A stretch of DNA of 12,818 nucleotides from Bacilli bacterium (GTDB lineage Bacteria; Bacillota_I; Bacilli_A; RF39; UBA660), in contig JAFUFG010000211.1 in NCBI GenBank assembly GCA_017470045.1, positions 1-12,818 on the forward strand, in the 5' to 3' direction. Under the pieces are notes generated by a model. The model had not been told where the DNA came from. It saw only the letters and a program-made list of their open reading frames with translations, and did no database searches. Shown here piece after piece: positions 8,210 through 12,818 of the stretch; positions within the stretch are counted from its first letter, which is position 1; each line of letters opens with the position of its first letter. The position numbers and the translations under genes are program-made.

Positions 8210-9028
8210 ACTTTCTCCCTCCTAATATCTACTTGCTGCATGAACATAAGTTACTGTTGCAGCCATTCCTACATATAATACCATCATTACTAATAAAACG
8301 ATTGTGATTGCGATTACTGGAATTGTAATTGCAGCTCCAGTTGTGTAGATTATTTCGTTTGATTCTAAATCTGTTGTTTCTCCAATTGATTGATATAAGG
8401 TAACTACTGAGAACATAGCAACTACCAAGAAGAAGATTAGGGCGATTGCTACATTTACATATGATAATACGATAGCTCCTAATGCAGCAATTGTTAAGAA
8501 TGTTTCACTTACTCCAACTGTTGCAATAATCTTTTTGTAATCCATTGTTTTCTTAAATACCATGTTACCCATAACATAGATAACTCCAACCATGATAGCA
8601 GAAAGTACTGCCATTGCGATACCAGCTTTTAATCCAAAGTTTGTATCAATTGTTATTCCAAACATTTGAAGATATGGTTGAATTTCTCCTAATGCTTGAT
8701 TAATTGTTGCCATTGTTAATCCAGCAATTTTTAAAATATTATTTAATAATACATGAACTAATAATCCCATAGCTACTGCATTGATTCCCATAGCTACTAA
8801 ACCAAAGTTCATATTTGCTTCTGTAGAATATTTTTTAATTGTAGCAACTGGTTTTTTAAAGATGTTCTTTAAGATATCTTTAAAACCATTTACCATTTCA
8901 TTTGATCCTACTTCTACAACTTCTTTTGACTCTTCTTTTTTAGAAGTTTTTGTTTCTTTTTCTTTGTCACATTTTTCGCATTTTCCATCTTTTAGTGGAC
9001 TTCCACAGTTTGTACAAAATTTACTCAT
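8129..9028. repeat. Near-identical 81-bp 5' ends of two paralogues
   Basis: Bases 8129-8209 and 8948-9028 (the first 27 codons of each gene) match at about 73 of 81 positions by my alignment. The rest of the two genes shows only distant similarity. This fits either selection on the zinc ribbon or recent gene conversion limited to the 5' end. Confidence 0.75.
8222..9028 (-). CDS. Zinc-ribbon multi-pass membrane protein, paralogue of the next gene in the operon
   Basis: 268 residues. The zinc ribbon uses Cys5, Cys8, Cys17 and Cys20, followed by a charged linker (about 21-45). Hydrophobic helices lie near 75-97, 134-155, 170-188, 190-211 and 228-254. 'IFKKPVATIKKYS' before helix 1 matches the same position in the paralogue ('IIMKPFTTMKAIY'), which supports a shared fold over the whole length despite low identity. 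Start ATG has AAGGAAGGA upstream. It lies 16 bp after the TcaA-like gene and 12 bp before the paralogue, so all three are surely co-transcribed. No enzyme motif is visible. Hypothetical function. Confidence 0.8.
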   Translation of the reverse strand: MSKFCTNCGSPLKDGKCEKCDKEKETKTSKKEESKEVVEVGSNEMVNGFKDILKNIFKKPVATIKKYSTEANMNFGLVAMGINAVAMGLLVHVLLNNILKIAGLTMATINQALGEIQPYLQMFGITIDTNFGLKAGIAMAVLSAIMVGVIYVMGNMVFKKTMDYKKIIATVGVSETFLTIAALGAIVLSYVNVAIALIFFLVVAMFSVVTLYQSIGETTDLESNEIIYTTGAAITIPVIAITIVLLVMMVLYVGMAATVTYVHAASRY

Positions 9029-9044
9029 AACTTAATCCTTCCTT

Positions 9045-10292
9045 TTAATAAGTTGATGTATAAGGTAAACCATTCAGATTAAATACCTTAAATCCTTTGT
9101 CATATCCAACTGAATAATAAATTGAACTTGTATATTCTCTATCTTTGTATGTTGTAGTAGAGTATTTATATTTTAAATAAACTCTTACTTTCATATAATC
9201 ACTGTCCATTGTAATGTTTGTAATTTCAGCACTAGTAATTTCAAACTTTTCTAATGATTTATTTGTTCTTTTGTAAGAATTTAATTTTGTTTCATAAGTA
9301 CTCTTCATACCTTCAGCTAAATCAGCAGCTTCTTTGATATCTTTGTAGTCTTTTTTATCAATAATACCTTTCATTAAGGCATTCGTAATAGACTTTGTAG
9401 CATCTAGAATAGCTTCTTTATCTTTTTCGTTCATTTCTTCTTCTTTGAATGATAATGTATAGTAATTGCTGTAGTTAGATGGAGTAATTTCTCTTTCTAC
9501 ACTAGTTTTTGATAATGTCATTTTTGCTTGTGTTTTAGTTGCAAAAACTTGTGGTAATACATAAGTAACGATTTGACTTTCATCTTTCTTTTCTTCTTTA
9601 GAAATATATTTGTCTGCAACTTTTACTCCTGCAAAAGTAACTTCTGTTCCTTTAGGAACTTTAATTTTATAATCTTTTACTGTGTCGATTCCGAATGCTT
9701 TTGCATCTGTAATTGACCAGTTATCGAAGAATAGGTATTTTTTCTTCATACCTTTTGAAAGTTTAATTGTTAATTCTTTTTTCTCTGTAGTATTAACGGT
9801 TACATTTGCTTCTAATCCAGCATTTTCTAGAGTAACATTTCCAACTACATAGTTTCCAGCTTTTGAATCTTTATTTTGTTCTTTTATAGCTTCTTCGAAT
9901 TGTTTCTCTGTAATGAAAGTTTTATCTCCTTCATAGTTTGAGTATTTATATAATTTCTTATAATCATTTGCATTTACTGCTTTTAAATAATTTTCTACGA
10001 TTGTTTTTGGGCTTGTTTGTTTTTCTAAGTATTTATAACCACCGAATAGTACTACTAAAGCGATTGCTCCAATAATACATAATGTTTTTTGTTTTTTCGT
10101 TAGTGGTTTCTTTTCTTTTTCTTCTCTTTTTGTTTCTTCTTGAATTTCTTCTTTTTCTTCTTTTGAAACATTCTTAGTTGTTTTCTTTTCAACTTTTTCT
10201 TCTTTTTCTTCTTCAGTTTCTAATTTTGCGCCACACTCTTCACAGAAAGCAGCTCCTTTTTTGTTTTTGGTTCCACATTCTCCACAAAACAT
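9045..10292 (-). CDS. TcaA/YvbJ-like zinc-ribbon membrane-anchored protein
   Basis: 415 residues. The N-terminal zinc ribbon has Cys3, Cys6, Cys17 and Cys20. A long Lys/Glu-rich linker (about 24-68) is followed by a single membrane helix (69-86, 'LCIIGAIALVVLFGGYKYL') and an extracytoplasmic region of about 325 residues. The segment just after the helix ('PKTIVENYLKAVNANDYKKLYKY') looks like the NTF2/TcaA-type domain seen in B. subtilis YvbJ and S. aureus TcaA, which alters glycopeptide susceptibility and cell-wall phenotypes. The rest (about 145-415) is beta-rich, ending in a Tyr/Ser/Thr-rich domain. The zinc ribbon is expected inside the cell and the sensor-like part outside. It is first in its operon. 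Start ATG has AGGAG 11 nt upstream, a slightly long spacing. The TcaA-like assignment is by domain plan, so fairly likely rather than certain. Confidence 0.78.
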   Translation of the reverse strand: MFCGECGTKNKKGAAFCEECGAKLETEEEKEEKVEKKTTKNVSKEEKEEIQEETKREEKEKKPLTKKQKTLCIIGAIALVVLFGGYKYLEKQTSPKTIVENYLKAVNANDYKKLYKYSNYEGDKTFITEKQFEEAIKEQNKDSKAGNYVVGNVTLENAGLEANVTVNTTEKKELTIKLSKGMKKKYLFFDNWSITDAKAFGIDTVKDYKIKVPKGTEVTFAGVKVADKYISKEEKKDESQIVTYVLPQVFATKTQAKMTLSKTSVEREITPSNYSNYYTLSFKEEEMNEKDKEAILDATKSITNALMKGIIDKKDYKDIKEAADLAEGMKSTYETKLNSYKRTNKSLEKFEITSAEITNITMDSDYMKVRVYLKYKYSTTTYKDREYTSSIYYSVGYDKGFKVFNLNGLPYTSTY

Positions 10293-10380
10293 CTTTTATC
10301 ACACTCCTAATTCTTTCTCACCCAAAATACCTTTTTATCTAAAAACTCAATCTATAAAATCATATTCCTTTCCACTTAAA

Positions 10381-10409
10381 ATTATAATACATTTATTCTT
10401 TTCTGTCTA
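10381..10409 (-). promoter_or_regulatory. Promoter of the zinc-ribbon operon
   Basis: On the - strand, TAGACA (10409-10404), a 17-bp spacer and TATAAT (10386-10381). It matches the sigma-70/SigA consensus in 11 of 12 positions. Transcription would start near 10374, giving a leader of about 80 nt before ATG 10292. Confidence 0.8.
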
Positions 10410-10473
10410 TTGGAATATAACGAAATACGTCTCTTTTTGATAGACATTTTTTAACCTGCTTATATACAGGGAT

Positions 10474-10502
10474 TTGCAATATTTTTTTTTATGTGATATA
10501 AT
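10474..10502 (+). promoter_or_regulatory. Promoter of the exporter leader and gene
   Basis: TTGCAA (10474-10479), a 17-bp spacer and TATAAT (10497-10502), with an extended -10 TG at 10494-10495. This is a strong housekeeping-type promoter, divergent from the zinc-ribbon operon promoter about 65 bp away. Transcription should start near 10509, giving an unusually long 5' leader of about 185 nt. Confidence 0.82.
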
Positions 10503-10509
10503 GTGCAAT

Positions 10510-10544
10510 GTAGTAAATCAATTCGTCCATTCGCGTTTTACTAC
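10510..10544 (+). other. 5'-terminal stem-loop of the exporter mRNA
   Basis: GTAGTAAA (10510-10517) is perfectly complementary to TTTACTAC (10537-10544), with a 19-nt loop. It sits at the predicted 5' end of the transcript. It may stabilise the RNA or be the first element of the regulatory leader. Confidence 0.5.
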
Positions 10545-10572
10545 CATAAACTTTTTGTTTAAAGGAATAATG

Positions 10573-10638
10573 ATGAGCCTTAAGAATCTCTTCATGAATG
10601 GCAAGAACACATTTATTGTGGTTTTTTGCTGTTTGTGA
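10573..10638 (+). CDS. Predicted 21-residue leader peptide (attenuator ORF)
   Basis: A short ORF with its own ribosome binding site AAAGGA (10561-10566), ATG at 10573 (an adjacent in-frame ATG at 10570 is too close to that site) and TGA stop at 10636-10638. The peptide is basic near the start (MSLKNLFMNGKN) and hydrophobic at the end (TFIVVFCCL). The IVVF stretch recalls the IFVI and IAVV arrest motifs of the macrolide-responsive ErmCL and ErmAL1 leaders. Nearly the whole ORF lies within a long RNA stem-loop that ends in a U-run, upstream of a multidrug-type ABC exporter gene. B. subtilis bmrB-bmrCD is a known parallel, where translation of a leader ORF controls an ABC drug exporter. The ORF and stem are seen directly; the regulatory role is inferred. 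Confidence 0.6.
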   Translation: MSLKNLFMNGKNTFIVVFCCL

Positions 10639-10654
10639 AAGGAGGTTCTTTTTT
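10582..10654 (+). terminator. Attenuator stem-loop overlapping the leader ORF
   Basis: Bases 10582-10611 pair with 10617-10650 in about 30 base pairs. Pairs are 10582-10592 with 10640-10650, 10593-10607 with 10623-10637, and 10608-10611 with 10617-10620. Only two 2-nt bulges occur (10621-10622 and 10638-10639), with seven G-U pairs and a 5-nt loop. The 3' arm runs into TTTTTT (10649-10654), so it reads as an intrinsic terminator. A ribosome on the leader ORF would melt the 5' arm and prevent its formation. The 3' arm also buries an unused AAAGGAGG (10638-10645). Confidence 0.62.
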
Positions 10655-10670
10655 GTTACCACAATAAATG
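10610..10670 (+). promoter_or_regulatory. Alternative 13-bp perfect pairing in the exporter leader
   Basis: CATTTATTGTGGT (10610-10622), inside the leader ORF, is perfectly complementary to ACCACAATAAATG (10658-10670). It cannot coexist with the attenuator stem. The downstream arm can instead fold on 10671-10682 (AATAAAT/ATTTATT plus CCA/TGG), which would cover part of the exporter's GGAGG site. This is a switch-like arrangement as in erm translational attenuators. Confidence 0.55.
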
Positions 10671-10692
10671 ATTTATTATTGGAGGTATTTTT

Positions 10693-12375
10693 ATGAAATA
10701 TGTAAAAGAAGTTTTAAAAAACAATTCGAAAATGATTCTTTTTTATGTTGGAATTGGAATTGTTATTCAGTTTCTAAATTTATACAGTGTAACTTTTTAT
10801 CAAAAGATATTAGATGCTTTTCAATTTCACACTTTAACTTTATTTCCTTTAATTGTTTATGGTGGCTTATTAATTTTATCAACCATTTTAGGGTATGTTG
10901 AAAACTATCCAGAACAACAAGTAAAAAACAAATTATATCTTGATTTCAAATTACAGGCTTTAAAGAAAATGAAATCTATTGATTATTTAGAATATCAAAA
11001 AATTGGAACTGGAAGATTAACTCAAAAAGTGGAGGATGGATCAGCAGGGTGTCGAGATGTTCTTGTTGATTTTTGGTTCAAGTTATTTCGATGGTTACTT
11101 CCATCTGCCATATTCAGTTTATGGTTCATTTATTGTGTTAAGAAAGAATATGTATTATTTGTCTTTGTAGGTTATGTTTTTGTTTATTTCATTTCTAATG
11201 TTTTATTAAAAAGACTTTATTCTTTAAAAGAAAAAATCTTAGTAAATCAAGAATTTTTCAATCGTCATCTAGTTCGTGGTTTCATGGAATTAGTGGTGTT
11301 TCGTACAAACAAAAAGTATGATTCTGAAATTGAAGTTACAGAGGATGGAATTCGAAACATTGTTGATGCAAAAACAAAAATAAAATTAGTCCACGAATTA
11401 TTCTTTTCTATTTTTGCATTACTTGTAAATGTTTTACAAGTAATCGTTTTAGGGTATGCGGTATCTCAATCCGATTTATCAGTTGGTGCAGTTGTAACCG
11501 TAATATCCTTACTTGGAAAGGCATATGAACCTATTGCAATTTTCAATGTCGAATATGTAGATTACAAGTTAAACAAGGTTGCTGTAGACAAGTATGTTGA
11601 ATTTTTTGATTCTTATGATGATGAATCTTTGGATTCTGGAAAAGAGTTAAAGAAAGTTTGTGGTGAAATTGAATTTTCTCATGTTGATTTTTCTTATTCG
11701 GATAAACGATTCGTATCCGATTTATCGTTTCGAATACCTGTTGGAAACTCCGTTGCATTTGTTGGTGAGAGTGGAGCAGGAAAGTCAACTGTTTTAAAGT
11801 TATTGCTGGGATTTGTTAAAAATTCGAATGGTGTTATTCGAATTGATGATTCGGATTTAAAAGACGTTAATCTAAATTCTTTTTATGATCATGTTACTTA
11901 TGTTTCTCAAGAGGTTCCAATATTTGATGGAACATTAAGAGAAAACTTAGTTTTTGACAAAAATGTAACGGATGAAGAAATCCTAGAAGTATTACATCTT
12001 GTTTCTTTAGACAAACTTTATGAACGTTTTGAATTCGGATTAGAAACAGAATTAGGAGAAAAGGGAGTACGTTTATCTGGTGGTGAAAAACAACGTGTTG
12101 CATTAGCAAGATTATTCTTTGATGATTCTCAAATTGTTATTCTAGATGAAGCTACAAGTGCATTAGATAACATAACAGAAAAATTTGTTATGAAAAATGT
12201 ATTAGAGCGACTATCTGGAAAAACATTTGTAATTGTTGCACATCGATTAGAAACTATCAAAGATGTTGATCAAATTTATGTATTAGAAGATGGTTCTATC
12301 AAAGAATCTGGAACTTATTCACAGTTACTTCAGAAAAAAGGTTATTTTCAAAAACTTTATCATTCGGTAAAGTAA
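10693..12375 (+). CDS. Type I ABC exporter half-transporter (multidrug-like)
   Basis: 560 residues. The N-terminal transmembrane domain has about six helices (14-35, 49-68, 133-149, 153-173, 237-258 and about 262-282). The ATPase domain follows with Walker A GESGAGKST (358-366), Q-loop Q406, 'ELGEKGVRLSGGEKQR' (X-loop and signature 461-467), Walker B IVILDEATSALD (481-492, catalytic Glu486) and H517. All catalytic residues are present, so a homodimer could work alone; no second half-transporter gene is adjacent. The closest general class is MsbA/LmrA/BmrA-type exporters of lipids, peptides or drugs. ATG 10693 has GGAGG 7 nt upstream. It is a single-gene unit with its own promoter, regulatory leader and terminator. 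Lysine and asparagine codons look slightly different from the left block (more AAA), a weak hint of separate origin. Substrate is inferred, not shown; the leader suggests ribosome-targeting drugs. Confidence 0.88.
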   Translation: MKYVKEVLKNNSKMILFYVGIGIVIQFLNLYSVTFYQKILDAFQFHTLTLFPLIVYGGLLILSTILGYVENYPEQQVKNKLYLDFKLQALKKMKSIDYLEYQKIGTGRLTQKVEDGSAGCRDVLVDFWFKLFRWLLPSAIFSLWFIYCVKKEYVLFVFVGYVFVYFISNVLLKRLYSLKEKILVNQEFFNRHLVRGFMELVVFRTNKKYDSEIEVTEDGIRNIVDAKTKIKLVHELFFSIFALLVNVLQVIVLGYAVSQSDLSVGAVVTVISLLGKAYEPIAIFNVEYVDYKLNKVAVDKYVEFFDSYDDESLDSGKELKKVCGEIEFSHVDFSYSDKRFVSDLSFRIPVGNSVAFVGESGAGKSTVLKLLLGFVKNSNGVIRIDDSDLKDVNLNSFYDHVTYVSQEVPIFDGTLRENLVFDKNVTDEEILEVLHLVSLDKLYERFEFGLETELGEKGVRLSGGEKQRVALARLFFDDSQIVILDEATSALDNITEKFVMKNVLERLSGKTFVIVAHRLETIKDVDQIYVLEDGSIKESGTYSQLLQKKGYFQKLYHSVK

Positions 12376-12377
12376 AC

Positions 12378-12405
12378 AAAAAAACGATTCATTAGAATCG
12401 TTTTT
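12378..12405. terminator. Bidirectional terminator after the exporter
   Basis: AAAAACGATTC (12380-12390), loop ATTA, GAATCGTTTTT (12395-12405), followed by ATTTT. Seven A (12378-12384) give a U-tract on the opposite strand too, so it can also stop transcription coming from the right. Confidence 0.88.
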
Positions 12406-12499
12406 ATTTTCAATATGGGGCAACTCTTAGGCAATACAAGAACACCACCACAATAGAAAACTAGAACACCATAGTCTAGTAACAATATAAACTATTTCT
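12378..12499 (-). ncRNA. Possible small RNA on the minus strand
   Basis: A - strand extended -10 box TGATATAAT (12514-12506), with a weak -35 (TAGGAA, 12534-12529), would start an RNA near 12499. It would end at the bidirectional terminator near 12378, about 120 nt long. It has no ORF of note and contains a small hairpin CTAGA/TCTAG (12461-12479). It carries complements of two 9-mers found in the exporter leader. The parts are visible; the RNA itself is a prediction. Confidence 0.35.
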
Positions 12500-12505
12500 G
12501 ACATC

Positions 12506-12534
12506 ATTATATCACTTTTTAGATTATATTCCTA
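12506..12534 (-). promoter_or_regulatory. Candidate minus-strand promoter
   Basis: TATAAT at 12511-12506 with TGA directly before it gives an extended -10. The -35 at 17-bp spacing is poor. It faces left toward the exporter terminator with no ORF in between. Confidence 0.4.
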
Positions 12535-12541
12535 TGCCATA

Positions 12542-12610
12542 GTAAAGAGTAAACCGGTAAAGAGAATTATATATATTTTTTTAAAATCAGTTTACCATTT
12601 TACCCTTTAC
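12542..12610. repeat. Mirror-symmetric array of GTAAA motifs (imperfect inverted repeat)
   Basis: Three GTAAA copies (12542, 12549, 12557) face three TTTAC copies (ending 12595, 12603, 12610). All three pairs share the same centre at 12576. The 20-bp arms 12542-12561 and 12591-12610 match at 17 of 20 positions when inverted, around a 29-bp A/T-rich core. It could be a protein-binding site, a recombination or replication site, or an RNA hairpin. No family is recognised. Confidence 0.7.
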
Positions 12611-12643
12611 CAATACACCTAAAAATACGTCAAAAATTAGGTC

Positions 12644-12665
12644 GTAGGCAACAAGTAGGTAACAA
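12644..12665 (+). repeat. Two tandem 11-bp repeats
   Basis: GTAGGCAACAA (12644-12654) is followed directly by GTAGGTAACAA (12655-12665), with one mismatch. They lie in non-coding DNA near other AGGT/ACCT motifs. Confidence 0.6.
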
Positions 12666-12818
12666 ATAACCACCTAAAGCCTTATTATTCCTAGAAACCT
12701 TAGATGTATAATAGGCATTTAGTAGGTATTTTAGGGGGTGTTTTACAACCTCATTTTCATATATCTTTTCATAGTAGTCCTAGCACGTGAGTTCCTCCGT
12801 CTATTTATCGTTTTTTAG

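Larger units (their letters stand above)
12406..12818. other. Non-coding right end
   Basis: No convincing gene is seen in these 413 bases on either strand; frames entering from the right edge on the - strand stop within a few codons. The stretch holds a possible small-RNA unit, the GTAAA inverted array, the 11-bp tandem repeat, a 6-bp inverted repeat ACCTAA/TTAGGT (12617-12642) and a TATAAT at 12707-12712 with no good -35. A 26-codon hydrophobic + strand ORF (12738-12818, GTG start) lacks a well-placed ribosome binding site. The density of repeats suggests a mobile-element edge or regulatory region. Confidence 0.5.

Noticed and set aside
8781..9035. 84-residue + strand ORF opposite the zinc-ribbon gene
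   Set aside because: It is the antisense shadow of a well-supported zinc-ribbon gene with good start signals.
10437..10466. Second + strand promoter TTGATA-N18-TATATA
   Set aside because: The boxes are weaker than the TTGCAA/TATAAT pair just downstream, and the CCTG/CAGG arms around it are too short to call an operator.
10668..10901. 77-residue + strand ORF overlapping the exporter start
   Set aside because: It is out of frame with the exporter, has biased nonsense-like composition and no ribosome binding site; a shadow frame.
12644..12665. CRISPR-like array
   Set aside because: Only two 11-bp units with no spacer between them and no cas genes nearby.
1..12818. Mycoplasma-type code with TGA as Trp
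   Set aside because: All genes are complete without reading TGA, Trp is encoded by TGG, and the leader ORF uses TGA as a stop.

Overview
The window is AT-rich DNA with strong GGAGG-type ribosome binding sites, U-tract terminators, Arg codons mostly CGT and Leu mostly TTA. Trp is encoded by TGG, and TGA is never read as sense. This points to a low-GC Bacillota lineage, perhaps an uncultured gut Bacilli or Mollicutes relative that uses the standard bacterial code. The lineage is an inference.

Left block, + strand (2-7269). A TelA-family protein cut off by the left edge is followed by a CbbX/SpoVK-like AAA+ ATPase. The ATPase appears to carry a second, degenerate AAA+ domain at its N-terminus. 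Next come two tandem MacB-like ABC proteins, each an ATPase fused to an FtsX-type permease, probably acting as a pair. A bidirectional terminator closes the block.

Middle block, - strand (10292 to 7307). Three zinc-ribbon membrane proteins form a tight operon under one good promoter: a TcaA/YvbJ-like protein, then two multi-pass proteins whose first 27 codons are nearly the same.

Right block, + strand (10474-12405). A type I ABC multidrug-exporter-like half-transporter sits behind a 185-nt leader. The leader holds a previously untracked 21-codon ORF (10573-10638), lying within a roughly 30-bp stem-loop that ends in a U-run. A second perfect 13-bp inverted repeat offers an alternative fold. 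The leader peptide contains an IVVF stretch reminiscent of the IFVI/IAVV arrest motifs of erm leaders. This looks like a drug-sensing ribosome-mediated attenuator and is the most interesting element here.

The last 443 bases (12376-12818) have no convincing gene. They hold a bidirectional terminator, a possible small antisense-strand RNA, a mirror-symmetric array of GTAAA motifs, and an 11-bp tandem repeat. As a whole the window looks like an envelope-stress and toxic-compound defence neighbourhood (TelA, MacB-like ABC, TcaA-like, MDR ABC). That theme rests on family knowledge, not on direct evidence of co-regulation.
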